The translations under genes and the position numbers were made by a program. This document shows, in pieces, positions 41,001-43,387 of a DNA stretch of 64,000 bases. Source of the DNA: Aedes albopictus (Eukaryota > Arthropoda > Insecta > Diptera > Culicidae); contig NC_085137.1 in NCBI RefSeq assembly GCF_035046485.1, positions 19,187,346 to 19,251,345 on the forward strand, written 5' to 3'. The notes below the pieces were generated by a model that searched no databases, had not been told where the DNA came from, and saw nothing but the letters and a program-made list of their open reading frames with translations. Position 1 is the first letter of the stretch, and each line of letters starts with the position of its first letter.

Positions 41001-43387
41001 AAGACTGATGGTGGACCTTGGCGAACACCAGCGAGGAGCAACGATCATGTACGAGGACAATCAAAGTTGTCTTAGTTTTGTCCAGGCGGAGCGGGCTACA
41101 AAACGCTCCAAACACATCGATACAAGGCGTCACTTTATCAAGGACTTGAGCGATCGAGGTGAGGTGAAGCTACTGTATTGTCCTTCGGAGCAAATGACAG
41201 CAGATGCGCTCACAAAACCGCTGGGCGCCACAAGATTCTGGCAATTGCTGCGACAACTAGGAGTATCGAACTGACCAGGCTCGATACACGCGTTGAGGAG
41301 GAGTGTGGGAGTTGGCAACACGTCTACCTCGCCACATCTAATCACCTTGCTGACGACTACGACCAACCATACCTTTTGCAGTGGGCGACTGCCAACCGTA
41401 TAAAACTAAAACAAAAGCGCGCCGCTGCAGCGCAGAGCATTTCCTTTATTATAATCAATCTGAACTCTGTACAGTTAACACGCGAATTATATCTTTTAAT
41501 CAAACGCGCCTCGTGTTCTTTTCTTCTCGGGAGAAATCCTTTTTCGGTCCGTTTTTCGTGGTGTCCGCTTCGCGTACAGTGGTTCTGCCCACAGTTTGTT
41601 CTCTTCGTCATGGGGGGTTTTTGTCAGCCAAAATGCCTGAAACTTGGCCATATAATTCAGCTTAGTTGGGAAGAATTTGAGACCAACTCTGAGTTAAATA
41701 GGTTTCAAAAAACCCCAGAGACGAAGAGAACAAAACGGCCGAGAATAGGTAATTTCCCCTATCTCAACTCCGGGGTAATCTAACCCGGTAAACGTGAACG
41801 GTTGCACAGGCAGGCATCCGTGTTTCTAAAAGAGGGGGGGGGGGTTGTTATGCAACATTGGGACGGAGTTCGGAAGGACCTTGAAATTGCATCAGAATCA
41901 CAACTTCATTAGGGTACGCTTCGGTTTACGCGGAGCAGTTCTTCGGCGCGCCGTAGTTCGACACTAGTTAGTATGCGGAGCTGTGGAAACACCTATACAG
42001 GGTGCGGCAGGAAAAAATGCGAAAAGTTCAAGGCACTATTACACGCTAAATATGGGATATATATGACTATTTTTCCACGACAGTGTATCAGTCAATGTCT
42101 ATATTCTAGCACAGCAAAATAAAAATAAACATATTTGATGTTTAACATGTGATAATATAAGCCTGAAAAGCGGGTATCAAAAAACTGCGCGCCCAATAGT
42201 CATTAAACAAAATGACTATAACAGTAATACAATTTGATTAAATTCGATGAACAACCAGACCAAACTGATCCAGAGCCATGTAGTTTCACATACTAGATGA
42301 AATAAGTACATTTATTTGATGATATTGTAGAGAAAATTAAAAATTTTGTTTTACCAGATACGAAATTTAGCGACCTGTGTACTTTTCTGCGGTTTGAAAA
42401 TTTTGATTGTCTTCAGCTTCAGGCGCCGCCCCGTAAAGGTTAGTGACCAAAATGAATTTTTTTAAATTTACTTTTCAGAAAACTAGCCTATTAGAGATCA
42501 TGGAACGTTGAAACATAGATTGGTTAACGTCAAATGGACGAAAATGAGGTTTGAAGTTGAAAAACACTTTCGCATTTTTTCCTGCCGCATACTGTAATCC
42601 TTGGAACGAATCCACACAACTAGAATTCCAGATTGGCTCCAGCAGTATCGACAACAGATCAAACACTCGGGCTGGTTCTGGATGGTCTTCAGAGCAGGCG
42701 TACTCCTAGAACGACCGCTTTCAGTTCCAATCTAGGGATCAAGACTTGTTTTCAATGGAGTCACTTTAGTCTTTGCACCGGCGAGTGCCACTTATATGCC
42801 GCTTTATGTCTCCTCCCGGAAATACGTAACGGAGGCGTATGCAGACTCGCTAGCGTCTACGAACAAGTGAAGTTGAAGGCTGTCAAGATTTGGCAGAAAA
42901 CCTGGCAGAAGTTCTGTTTTATTTGTTTTAATTGCAGAAGATTAGTGTTTTCTCAAGTGTTTTATTTAGTGTTTCAAGCTAAAATTACAGTTTTTTTCCA
43001 AGACCTTGATAATTTTACATTTCGGGTTTCAAAAAAAAACCTAAAAAATAAACAACATATTATTTTACTATGTATTCATGATTCTACTTCTGTCCGCAGA
43101 ACTTCCAATCCCTGTCGCACCGCTACTTCCGGATAATGGCCGTCCTGGTGCTGTGCGTCAGCGACGTAATCTATTCCGTCCGCCACTGCATGACCAAGGG
43201 CAACCTGCAGCCCCGGATAGGCGTCCCGGCGCACGTCAGCGGTGCCATCTGCGGTCTCCTGATAGGATTCCTGGTGTACCGTGGGGAAAAGGTGGTACAT
43301 TTTCGGATTGGCCGATACGTGGCAGCACTGCTCCTCTCCGGTTGGGTCGTCGCCACGATCCTGTATAACGTGGAAGTGCGAGCGTAA
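1486..43387 (+). CDS. Rhomboid-family intramembrane serine protease (5 exons)
   Basis: Predicted join: 1486-2019, 22332-22403, 22485-22556, 22687-22863, 43100-43387, giving about 380 residues; every intron is GT-AG and phase 0. Rhomboids cut transmembrane substrates within the membrane; Drosophila Rhomboids release EGF-receptor ligands in the secretory pathway. Residues 1-165 are polar, Ser/Lys-rich and presumably cytosolic, ending in a very basic stretch. The first membrane segment starts near PWTVPWSLLVISAIQ. Family marks are WRFVTYTFLH, HLMLN (Asn near 222), the catalytic GASAG (Ser near 269) and AHVSGAICGL (His near 330). Both residues of the Ser-His dyad are therefore present. The ATG at 1486 is the first of two close in-frame Mets (the second at 1504). 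Introns 1 and 4 are about 20 kb each and full of mobile DNA, including a same-strand copia element. Which paralogue (rho, stet, ru or other) cannot be decided from sequence alone. Confidence 0.9.
2085..2175 (+). repeat. Dispersed repeat, copy 1 (inverse copy at 7562-7655)
   Basis: This segment, containing GATTGCCTTGGTGATCGCGA and AACTGATTAAAC-type words in reverse sense, recurs in opposite orientation near 7562-7655. Both lie in rhomboid intron 1. It looks like the end of a dispersed element; the rest of the element was not defined. Confidence 0.6.
2176..3414 (+). other. AT-rich intron sequence, no gene seen
   Basis: AT-rich stretch of intron 1 with a short (GTTA)n run near 2199-2213. The 107-codon ORF at 2788-3111 has no recognisable domain, and I do not support it as a gene. 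Confidence 0.5.
3415..3686. mobile_element. MITE with TA-flanked inverted ends
   Basis: The left end reads TACCGTCCACCCCCGTTGG. The right end, read in reverse, gives TACCGTTTACCTTCGTTGG, so the ends are imperfect inverted repeats about 25 bp long ending in TA. The 272-bp interior is AT-rich and non-coding. TA ends fit a Tc1/mariner-type non-autonomous element; the superfamily is inferred. Confidence 0.6.
4033..4658. mobile_element. Foldback-like element with tandem-repeat termini
   Basis: The left terminus (4048 to about 4171) is a tandem array of about eight roughly 15-bp units, consensus GGTCATTAGGCCGAA. The right terminus (4561-4646) is the same unit in inverse orientation, about five copies. 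The 9-bp GCAAACACC occurs at 4033-4041 and again at 4650-4658 and is a good target-site duplication. The interior carries a direct repeat of about 80 bp (near 4242 and 4330) and a sequence at 4505-4556 that recurs at 60014-60068. Tandem-repeat inverted termini with a 9-bp duplication are the hallmark of Drosophila Foldback elements. There is no coding capacity. Confidence 0.75.
4659..6084 (+). other. Intron 1 sequence without recognised features
   Basis: No coding region, RNA gene or clear repeat boundary was identified. The short ORF at 4888-5088 (-) has no recognisable domain. Confidence 0.4.
6085..6490 (-). repeat. Degenerate 12-bp-period array, family A
   Basis: A diverged array of units related to GGAATTCCAGAA, read best on the - strand (many ATTCTTCC and ATTCCTCC words on +). 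It resumes near 7000-7555 after about 500 bp of unrelated sequence. Same family as 17330-18500 and 34390-36745. Confidence 0.6.
6491..6999 (+). other. Unassigned insert between two family A blocks
   Basis: This segment separates two blocks of the same degenerate array and so is likely a later insertion. The 95-codon ORF at 6586-6873 has a hydrophobic stretch but no recognisable domain; it is not supported as a gene. No terminal repeats were found. Confidence 0.4.
7000..7555. repeat. Degenerate 12-bp-period array, family A (second block)
   Basis: Same kind of diverged GGAATTC-rich units as 6085-6490, in mixed orientation and strongly decayed. It is followed at about 7562-7655 by the inverse copy of the 2085-2175 repeat. 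Confidence 0.5.
7562..7655 (-). repeat. Dispersed repeat, copy 2 (inverse of 2085-2175)
   Basis: Contains TTAACTGATTAAACGTCGC and CAATCACCAAGGCAATCTTT, the reverse complement of sequence near 2095-2165. The two copies are about 5.4 kb apart in inverse orientation within intron 1. Confidence 0.6.
8322..8488. mobile_element. Short palindromic MITE, GGGGCTGTCCATAAAC family
   Basis: The inverted ends start GGGGCTGTCCATAAAC and end GTTTATGGACAGCGCC. The interior is G-rich on one side, with runs of seven or more G. Related copies lie at 23173-23323, 25291-25440 and 53387-53539. The copy at 25291 shows a 3-bp TTA target duplication, which fits a PIF/Harbinger-like origin. Non-coding. Confidence 0.75.
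8785..8865 (-). other. tRNA-like module (A and B box), not a functional tRNA
   Basis: On the - strand a CAGCGGTAAGTCGG-type A box is followed about 35 bp later by a GGATCCAGTTCAAATCTA B-box-like segment. The acceptor stem does not pair cleanly. It looks like a SINE or tRNA-pseudogene head inside the 8504-9437 element. Confidence 0.45.
8962..9032 (+). other. tRNA-like module (A and B box), pseudogene or SINE head
   Basis: GTGGTAGAGCGTAGGGTTCT resembles an A box and D arm, and CGGTTCGAATCCGATG is a canonical B box and T arm, followed by GGCGGCA and a T run that could terminate Pol III. The 5' acceptor half does not match, so a functional tRNA is unlikely. Confidence 0.5.
9457..9596. mobile_element. 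Small palindromic MITE-like segment
   Basis: AAAAGCACTAGACTTCGCCAC on the left has inverse counterparts on the right (CCTAGTGCTTTT and GTGGCGAAGATTAG). It is about 140 bp, non-coding, and abuts the 8504-9437 element. The boundaries are approximate. Confidence 0.4.
9597..10876 (+). other. Intron 1 sequence without recognised features
   Basis: No domain-bearing ORF, RNA gene or repeat boundary was identified. The ORF at 10441-10701 (+) has no recognisable domain. Confidence 0.4.
10945..11200. repeat. Hairpin plus palindromic ATGCAACTCA repeats
   Basis: A near-perfect hairpin spans 10945 to about 11052, centred near 11000, with TTTTTTCAGCAC paired to GTGCTGAAAAAA and TTTATCCAAC paired to GTTGGATAAA. 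It is followed at 11090-11196 by three palindromic ATGCAACTCA...TGAGTTGCAT modules. It interrupts the start of the larger element and is probably a later insertion. Confidence 0.65.
11350..11408. repeat. (TG)n/(TATG)n microsatellite
   Basis: About 58 bp of alternating TGTG and TATG. Confidence 0.9.
11460..12440. repeat. 152-bp tandem repeat array, about six copies
   Basis: The marker TGCATGCGACACATCAAA recurs at 11611, 11763, 11915, 12067, 12217 and 12370, spacings of 150-153 bp. Each unit also carries CCTGATGAACGGT, ACCGGTAGTGTTCCGGAAC and TCCCGCCGGAAGTGG words. Copies differ by a few percent to about 15 percent. More diverged copies lie near 13177, 13457 and 13738. The short ORFs read here on the - strand are repeat artefacts. 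Confidence 0.85.
12445..13150. other. Insert in the 152-bp array, with an imperfect palindrome
   Basis: This 700-bp stretch separates the ordered repeat copies from the diverged ones. It begins CAGGGTGTTAGGTTCG, an end-like motif whose partner was not found. At 12995-13080 GGAAAGGAACAGCCGC pairs with GCGGCTGTTCCTTTCC around TGCTCCCAT/ATGGGA, an imperfect hairpin. No supported coding region. Confidence 0.4.
13160..13800. repeat. Diverged copies of the 152-bp repeat
   Basis: TGCATGCGACACCACAAA (13177), TGCATGCGACTCATCAAA (13457) and a weaker copy at 13738, each with the CCTGATGAACGGT or CCGCCGGAAAT words, show decayed members of the 11460-12440 array. Confidence 0.65.
14171..16111 (+). other. 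Intron 1 sequence, partly unique
   Basis: No supported gene. About 14690-15170 has higher GC, a (GACT)n run near 14840-14862 and no repeat I recognise; it could be conserved intronic or regulatory DNA, but nothing shows this directly. ORFs at 14586-15038 (-) and 15393-15614 (+) have no recognisable domains. Confidence 0.4.
16112..16366. mobile_element. TTAA-ended MITE, copy 1
   Basis: The ends are TTAAGGACAAACGTCTTGAA and, in reverse, TTAAGGACAGACTTGTTAGA. An inverse copy lies at 61975-62226 with the same ends and interior words (GATCAGGTGCGC, TTTGTTTACGAAGAG). TTAA at both termini fits a TTAA-specific, piggyBac-like mechanism. 255 bp, non-coding. Confidence 0.75.
16466..16660 (+). repeat. 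Dispersed repeat upstream of a family A array, copy 1
   Basis: TAGACCTATTGTGACATT and following sequence (CCTTAGTGTAG, TCGCATTAC, CAGTTTT, then AGCTAGCAAATTT and ACACTA) recur in the same order at 34207-34390. Both copies lie 5' of a family A 12-bp array: directly in the second case, about 670 bp away here. Confidence 0.65.
16661..17329 (+). other. AT-rich intron sequence, no feature seen
   Basis: Very AT-rich, with no coding region or repeat boundary identified. Confidence 0.4.
17330..18500 (+). repeat. Degenerate 12-bp-period array, family A
   Basis: Tandem 12-bp units of the type GGAATTCCAGAA and GGAATCCCCGAA, often alternating as 24-bp dimers. The period is visible in translation: on the - strand Ile recurs every four residues (IPSG, IPPR, ISSE) over most of 17560-17850. 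The long ORFs here (17370-17594 +, 17443-17850 -, 17558-17845 -) follow from a period divisible by three and are not genes. Confidence 0.8.
18661..18782. mobile_element. piggyBac-like MITE (TTAA target, CCCTTT end)
   Basis: TTAA then CCCTTTGGAGCCGGA on the left; TCCGGCTCCAAAGGT then TTAA on the right, a 13- to 14-bp inverted repeat with one mismatch. TTAA duplication and CCCTTT ends are the piggyBac signature. 122 bp, GC-rich, non-coding. Confidence 0.8.
18800..20760. repeat. ~140-bp tandem repeat, split by a transposon
   Basis: The marker CTTACCACTTGATAG recurs at about 18841, 18985, 19123, then 20494 and 20629, spaced 135-144 bp where uninterrupted. Other unit words are CTGAGGCTGTGTGAGTA, GTAGATCCGATGACC and TCTTGGAGATCCTT. 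The array is interrupted at 19145-20367 by a TIR element that landed in a unit. Confidence 0.75.
19145..20367. mobile_element. 1.2-kb TIR element with repeated internal motif
   Basis: GGTCGGCGTTAAGTCAGAG at the left is the inverse of CTCTGACTTAACGCCGACC at the right, a 19-bp perfect inverted repeat. The AT-rich interior repeats a related motif, GTCCACTCTGACT or its reverse, near 19367, 19572, 19772, 19940 and 20162. Such subterminal copies often bind transposase. No transposase ORF. Flanks are ATAT-like and cannot fix the duplication length. Confidence 0.75.
21414..21477. other. 64-nt hairpin
   Basis: CATCAAATTTTAATCT at the 5' side pairs exactly with AGATTAAAATTTGATG at the 3' side. The stem continues through TGCTA/TAGCA and TTTTA/TAAAA with 4- and 3-nt bulges to a small loop GGCAG. 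The size and shape are like a miRNA precursor, but the stem is A/T-rich; it could equally be a tiny MITE. Confidence 0.6.
22065..22089. repeat. (ATCC)n microsatellite
   Basis: About six ATCC units, one altered to ATCT. Confidence 0.85.
22332..22403 (+). CDS. Rhomboid exon 2: end of TM1 and first luminal loop
   Basis: 72 bp, 24 codons. The acceptor is TCTACTTTCAG ending at 22331 and the donor is GTAAGTT at 22404. It encodes ICTYVFNSDRFYQLLIFNP, continuing the first membrane helix and ending in the FNP...HE segment that precedes the conserved WRF motif. Both ends are phase 0, so it joins exons 1 and 3 in frame. Confidence 0.85.
22485..22556 (+). CDS. Rhomboid exon 3: WRF and HLMLN motifs
   Basis: 72 bp, 24 codons after an 81-bp intron. 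The acceptor is CCCCCAAAATAG and the donor GTATAT at 22557. It encodes IWRFVTYTFLHAN then AVHLMLNVIIQ. The WR motif is a family hallmark of the L1 loop, and the His and Asn in HLMLN correspond to the conserved helix-2 residues that help form the oxyanion hole. Confidence 0.9.
22687..22863 (+). CDS. Rhomboid exon 4: catalytic serine segment
   Basis: 177 bp, 59 codons after a 130-bp intron. The acceptor is CATATTCGACAG and the donor GTAGGT at 22864. It encodes IIVAFPLE at the start of the next helix, then AGVIAGGMGASVFDP and MVGASAGVYCLLISH. GASAG holds the nucleophilic serine. GC content is clearly above that of the surrounding intron. Confidence 0.9.
23173..23323. mobile_element. Short palindromic MITE, GGGGCTGTCCATAAAC family
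   Basis: The ends are GGGGCTGTCCATAAACCACG and its inverse ending GGACAGCCCC; flanking TTG on both sides may be the 3-bp duplication. 151 bp. It closely resembles the 25291-25440 copy, including the CACGTGGTCAT subterminal segment. Confidence 0.8.
23502..24480 (-). pseudogene. Non-LTR retrotransposon reverse transcriptase relic
   Basis: Read from 24480 to 23502 on the - strand, frame-shifted fragments match the later part of a LINE reverse transcriptase: GVMQGCILSPLLFLIVIDEI near 24060, a LTINEQ segment near 23850, KIDIGAWLKKARIAF near 23690, and SNVKSVLLHASETWCVSVE near 23600. The catalytic YxDD box is lost in frameshifts. The C-terminal SVLL...ETW segment is typical of RTE/CR1-type elements; the clade is uncertain. 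It is old and broken. Confidence 0.75.
24702..25128 (+). mobile_element. tRNA-derived SINE, copy 1
   Basis: The head carries GTGGCGTAGTTGGTCACACG (A-box-like) and GGGTTTGATTCCCAGCC (B box), so it is tRNA-related and Pol III-type. A body of about 340 bp follows, ending AGGTTAAGTGATTAAGAATAA. The 12-bp ATCTCCGCCAAT flanks both ends (24690-24701 and 25129-25140). A second copy is at 51577-52000. The insertion splits the left arm of the palindrome. Confidence 0.85.
25291..25440. mobile_element. Short palindromic MITE with proven TTA duplication
   Basis: GGGGCTGTCCATAAACCACG...GGACAGCCCC, flanked by TTA on both sides. The other arm of the host palindrome keeps the uninterrupted sequence AAACTTACGGCAG (inverse near 26177-26190), so the TTA is a true 3-bp target duplication. 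Fits PIF/Harbinger. Confidence 0.85.
26593..26805 (+). repeat. ~215-bp dispersed repeat, copy 1
   Basis: Starts GGTGGCCCACACTTATATG and ends GCCGCTAGGTGGC. The inverse copy is at 30418-30645, highly similar, with small indels. Together they bracket the LINE at 27132-30325. The 122-aa ORF reading through this copy is not supported as a gene. Confidence 0.75.
27132..28058 (-). pseudogene. LINE ORF2 C-terminal half (reverse transcriptase), Jockey/CR1-like
   Basis: 308 codons open on the - strand. GPLLFLIYINDLGNL at the start and RLFADDTALFY (catalytic Asp pair) are reverse transcriptase motifs; SLNLTKTKYMVFHSS and FKYLGIHLDSCLSW are the following thumb region. The N-terminal half of the RT is missing: unrelated DNA from 28066 to about 28935 lies where it should be. 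It belongs with the ORF1 and endonuclease pieces upstream on the same strand. Confidence 0.85.
28066..28935. other. Foreign DNA replacing the middle of the LINE
   Basis: AT-rich, non-coding, with several AATTCAGC and TTCAGCAT words near both ends. A tRNA-like module lies at 28378-28445 on the - strand. It probably entered by insertion with loss of LINE sequence. The boundaries are approximate. Confidence 0.45.
28378..28445 (-). other. tRNA-like module, SINE head or pseudogene
   Basis: On the - strand GGATGGCGCAGATAGGAAGG (A-box-like) is followed by GGTCTCGAGTTCGAATCTGA (B box). The acceptor arms do not pair well, so a working tRNA is unlikely. Confidence 0.5.
28936..29220 (-). pseudogene. 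LINE ORF2 endonuclease fragment, one frameshift
   Basis: On the - strand YVRGINVFEKFDEVIYF and VIVVGETWLK match the start of an APE-type endonuclease. After a frameshift near 29080 the frame continues IYSIPGYRAFFSCRNSTGG and LAVFVRSSLECK, the next conserved block. It sits just downstream of ORF1, as expected for a two-ORF LINE. Confidence 0.75.
29285..30325 (-). CDS. LINE ORF1 nucleic-acid-binding protein, apparently intact
   Basis: 346 codons open on the - strand. The N-terminal part has Cys/His pairs (CMYCFSSSHFEC, then CSSDC) like the PHD-type finger of CR1/Jockey-group ORF1 proteins. A coiled coil runs over roughly residues 75-160 (LKLENEKLKSEIDRLKNSHS). A globular region follows, resembling the RNA-binding part of LINE ORF1. 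ORF1 proteins coat the LINE RNA. The frame is open although ORF2 is broken. It may be 5'-truncated relative to the family. Confidence 0.75.
   Translation of the reverse strand: MKKLYPRQSDTDTDGSSFLTCMYCFSSSHFECKNIFGNAVRRVKENDYFCSSDCSAIYQRIVMMQNSNNSMMSSFAAEMKAVISASVANEMRSLKTEVNQIIASIERSQEFLSSKFDEIVTEFRDLKLENEKLKSEIDRLKNSHSQLKDEVHKLEANVDKTDKSALSNNSVLWGIPTAPGENVLNLVEKFFDCLGLEENMKFVTSAERIFGNTKSNNTIVPIRIVFCDKGSKEDVLDRKKQFGKLLSTAIDEKFVLNGKALNVTIRDELSPLSLELSKELRESQDLLNMKYIWTGRGGVVMVKKLDDSKPELVKTRSDLGRLMSQFSQDSSITGHSPSPKWKKSVY
30418..30645 (-). repeat. ~215-bp dispersed repeat, copy 2 (inverse of 26593-26805)
   Basis: GCCACCTAGCGGCAAAATTC at the left and AAGTGTGGGCCACC at the right, the reverse complement of copy 1, with a short internal duplication (AAATTTTGACTC). 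It lies just upstream of the LINE ORF1. Confidence 0.75.
30646..30908. other. Unassigned; possible BEL LTR remnant
   Basis: This follows the BEL integrase fragment on the - strand and could include part of its 3' LTR, but no second LTR exists in the window to confirm it. Confidence 0.3.
30909..31448 (-). pseudogene. BEL/Pao integrase C-terminal remnant
   Basis: 179 codons on the - strand. DETLETILLEAES, LGNSSGSK, SLTVVTRRCKWFQE, IEVGDLVLPVIVDGK, RGRIEKVYPGQDGRVQVNR and LKLVVLDVLE follow the order of the integrase tail of BEL/Pao LTR retrotransposons. The catalytic core, RT and gag are absent, and the normal PNHFLLG region is shortened. A dead fragment. Confidence 0.85.
31545..32208. mobile_element. 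TIR element, ~660 bp
   Basis: TTCAAGCCTAACTTTACAAA at the left and its near-inverse TTTGTAAAGTTAAGCTTGAT at the right, extending through CACCGTATGT for about 35 bp. The interior also carries internal ACATACGGT words near 31780 and 31960. Non-coding. Confidence 0.65.
32209..32694 (+). other. Intron 4 sequence without recognised features
   Basis: No gene, RNA or repeat boundary identified. Confidence 0.35.
32695..32897. mobile_element. Palindromic MITE-like element
   Basis: GCAGCACCCATTAGCATAGC and AAGCTTTTTCTTTCTT on the left pair with the inverse AAGAAAAAGCTAGCTACGCC and AATGGCAGCACC on the right. The centre is a perfect small hairpin, AAGAGGGGGC/GCCCCCTCTT. About 200 bp. Confidence 0.6.
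32940..33085 (-). repeat. ~150-bp dispersed repeat, copy 1
   Basis: CAAATGGTGGTAAGTTT, CGGCGCTAGTGTGCATTTAA and GAAGTACTTTG recur in the same order at 33745-33915. Confidence 0.7.
33091..33122. repeat. (TTTCTG)n microsatellite
   Basis: About five tandem hexamers directly before the next MITE. Confidence 0.85.
33132..33347. mobile_element. TA-flanked palindromic MITE
   Basis: TAGGGTCTGGGACCATTTGG on the left is the exact inverse of CCAAATGGTCCCAGACCCTA on the right. The inverted match extends about 50 bp (GCAGGAGCACCTATTTTGGG). A shorter relative lies at 60116-60213. 216 bp, non-coding. Confidence 0.8.
33479..33766 (-). pseudogene. LINE ORF2 extreme C-terminal fragment
   Basis: 95 codons on the - strand. 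LVLPRYSTTQYGRSFFVRG and VVYWNELPQDI match the conserved tail after the reverse transcriptase in CR1/Jockey-group LINEs. Upstream RT sequence is absent, so it is a relic. Confidence 0.75.
33745..33915 (-). repeat. ~150-bp dispersed repeat, copy 2
   Basis: Same orientation as 32940-33085. Shared words include CAAATGGTGGTAAGTTTCG, TGGCGCTAGTGTGCATTTAA and ATGAAGTACTTCGGC. Confidence 0.7.
33935..34050. repeat. GC-rich (GGC)n-type repeat
   Basis: GGCGGCGGCGTGAAG, GGCCGGCGGCGGC and related words stand out against AT-rich surroundings. No coding function is supported. Confidence 0.6.
34207..34390 (+). repeat. Dispersed repeat upstream of a family A array, copy 2
   Basis: Same order of words as 16466-16660, starting TAGACCTATTGTGACATT. 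Here it abuts the start of the 12-bp array directly. Confidence 0.65.
34390..36745 (+). repeat. Degenerate 12-bp-period array, family A (largest block)
   Basis: GGAATTCCAGGA and GGAATCCCCGAA units in tandem from about 34390 to 35715 and from 36257 to 36745; the gap is a hAT-like insertion. ORFs on both strands, up to 198 codons (36148-36744), are low-complexity by-products (on -, IPSGIPPRIP-type; on +, RNPRRNFKRN-type). They are not genes. Confidence 0.85.
35723..36249. mobile_element. hAT-like non-autonomous transposon
   Basis: CACAGAGAACAGACG (35723) is the exact inverse of CGTCTGTTCTCTGTG ending at 36249. CCCTGGA flanks both sides (35716-35722 and 36250-36256), a 7-bp duplication in the host array. 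Length 527 bp, non-coding. The end sequence and duplication size suggest hAT but do not prove it. Confidence 0.8.
36900..37189 (+). repeat. Copia 5' LTR
   Basis: 290 bp, TG...CA ends. It contains CGTATAAAACTAAAAC, a plausible TATA region, and CCTTTATTATAATC. It differs from the 3' LTR by T/C near 36963 and A/C near 37088. Confidence 0.95.
37190..37204 (+). other. Copia primer-binding site (initiator tRNA-Met internal type)
   Basis: GGTAATGGGCCCAGC directly follows the LTR. It matches, with one difference, the complement of the anticodon region of initiator tRNA-Met, the half-tRNA primer known for Drosophila copia. Confidence 0.75.
37282..39108 (+). CDS. Copia gag-pol, N-terminal part (Gag, protease, integrase)
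   Basis: 608 codons ending at an in-frame TGA. The better start is probably the second Met (37306), in good context. Gag covers about residues 9-210. The CCHC knuckle CFFCKQPGHMKAQC is at about 219-232. The protease motif WVIDSGATAHM places the active-site Asp near 287. The HTWHRRVGH...CECC zinc-binding segment starts near 418. The integrase catalytic residues are Asp 486 (HTDPCGP), Asp 549 (RSDGGGE) and Glu 585 (GVAERKNR), with D-35-E spacing. The frame continues unchanged after the stop at 39109, so the break is a point nonsense change rather than a frame change. A ribosome reaching the TGA would make protein without reverse transcriptase. Confidence 0.9.
   Translation: MIFRASGKMADNAKVSFPKLGSSNWGSWKQRMEWLLEKEDLWDVIRLEKPEDADADWLIRDRKARANIGLCLEESQFKIVQVSESARGMWAALKEHHERATMSTVVFYLTQLCGANMDESDDMDKHLSEMEELFDKLAAAGQNLEESLKIAMIFKSVPQSYRVLVQTLQCRADADWTVVSVKTRLLDEFRQRQQQGASLSENMRAMKLAADSSKEERRCFFCKQPGHMKAQCKKWLAKNNSGGFGKKRGARDEKPKDDNPRAKQAQDVNSAVCFMAGDSMPTSWVIDSGATAHMTSDRAFFHSLRTSVDTKVTLADGNKTKVDGLGDGVIFGEDGRGGRVEITLKNVLFVPELDGGLISVSQLAAKGFIVVFGASDCTIRNAAGETVVVGDKVGSLYRLRVHQRSLKAAGEHNDRCQHTWHRRVGHRDPDVLRRMDGDNLVSGFKLSDCGVRTTCECCLKGKLARKPFPPVVERKANWPLGLIHTDPCGPMETATPSGNRYIMTLIDDFSRFTTVYLLKTKDEAAGKIKEFVRRCENLFGRKPVTIRSDGGGEYTGRELRKFYEYEGIKAEYTTPYTPQQNGVAERKNRSLQEMAICMLADANMGKQY
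39118..41274 (+). CDS. Copia gag-pol, C-terminal part (integrase tail, RT, RNase H)
   Basis: 718 codons from the first Met after the in-frame stop, same frame as the upstream part. The integrase C-terminal segment has FGCSAYVRVPDARRSKLD and KLTFVGYSEDHKGYR. An acidic linker follows at about residues 120-210. The reverse transcriptase runs from WVFSLKRDENGNVIKYKARL, through HFDVRTAYLHGKV, to the catalytic YVDDLLVG near 404. RNase H has GYSDADWAGD (Asp near 570) and SSMEAEYISLSDA. No further stop or frameshift is seen. It would be translated as one polyprotein with the first part if the stop were absent. Confidence 0.9.
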   Translation: MMAASYIQNRVPSRVIGKTPYELWMDRKPDVAHLKVFGCSAYVRVPDARRSKLDHKAVKLTFVGYSEDHKGYRFLDPSTNRITISRDAKFIELDDGSEMQKKPAPQATAGDPENNIEVPLNVLEDQDDTVAARPRRPPFEVQDNGEDSGSEIEGFVSADDSSEEGGPGSDDGAVVQEEQELRRQDRRTRGVLPRRLKDFVVSVAKSAAEEPTDHREAAEVKEWKDAIDSEMRLHEENTTWELVPLPNGKKVIGSRWVFSLKRDENGNVIKYKARLVAQGFTQRFGVDYLDVFAPVTRHETLLALLAVTGKNNMSLQHFDVRTAYLHGKVEEEIFMRQPPGYAVAGKEELVCRLIKSIYGLKQAARCWHRALHAVLTKLGFRQCQADSCLYVRRDGRITIFLLVYVDDLLVGCVDTAKIGEVYEALKKELDIVNLGAVKHFLGYDIQFEEGVYSLRLKSYIEALVKRFNLEDCKPSKTPMEAGYTRAGNDSKPFTDITLYRSLVGALLYVAVNARPDVAVSVSLLGRKASAPTDQDWKAAKRIVRYLKGTKDMRLKFGPGDGGWNLVGYSDADWAGDLASRRSTTGYVFFFGGGPIAWVSRRQSCVSLSSMEAEYISLSDACQELTWLRRLMVDLGEHQRGATIMYEDNQSCLSFVQAERATKRSKHIDTRRHFIKDLSDRGEVKLLYCPSEQMTADALTKPLGATRFWQLLRQLGVSN
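41294..41303 (+). other. Copia polypurine tract
   Basis: TTGAGGAGGAG-type purine run immediately before the 3' LTR, the expected plus-strand primer. Confidence 0.75.
41304..41593 (+). repeat. Copia 3' LTR
   Basis: 290 bp, 288 identical to the 5' LTR by eye, followed by the GTTTG duplication. Confidence 0.95.
41996..42596. mobile_element. TA-flanked TIR element, ~600 bp
   Basis: GTGCGGCAGGAAAAAATGCG on the left is the inverse of CGCATTTTTTCCTGCCGCAT on the right; the ends read TACAG and CTGTA. The interior is AT-rich and non-coding. TA at both ends suggests a Tc1/mariner-like non-autonomous element. Confidence 0.75.
42597..43099 (+). other. End of intron 4
   Basis: No supported gene. The 167-codon ORF at 42633-43136 runs into exon 5 in the wrong frame. 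The last bases form the acceptor CTGTCCGCAG. Confidence 0.5.
43100..43387 (+). CDS. Rhomboid exon 5: catalytic histidine and C terminus
   Basis: 288 bp including TAA, opening after TTCTGTCCGCAG. It encodes NFQSLSHRYFRIM, a membrane helix, then PAHVSGAICGLLIGFLVYRG with the catalytic His, a last hydrophobic helix near RYVAALLLSGWVVATILYN, and a short tail. The segment is GC-rich and open, and it fits the end of the rhomboid fold. The 20.2-kb intron before it separates the Ser and His exons. Confidence 0.9.
   Translation, partial: NFQSLSHRYFRIMAVLVLCVSDVIYSVRHCMTKGNLQPRIGVPAHVSGAICGLLIGFLVYRGEKVVHFRIGRYVAALLLSGWVVATILYNVEVRA

Larger units (their letters stand above)
36900..41593 (+). mobile_element. 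Nearly intact Ty1/copia LTR retrotransposon
   Basis: LTRs of 290 bp each (36900-37189 and 41304-41593) start TGTGGGAG and end GCCCACA and differ at only two positions I could find. GTTTG flanks both ends (36895-36899 and 41594-41598), a 5-bp target duplication. The order is Gag, CCHC knuckle, protease, integrase, reverse transcriptase, RNase H, which is diagnostic of copia. One in-frame stop (39106-39108) breaks the single gag-pol frame. It sits in rhomboid intron 4, same strand. The high LTR identity implies a recent insertion. Confidence 0.95.
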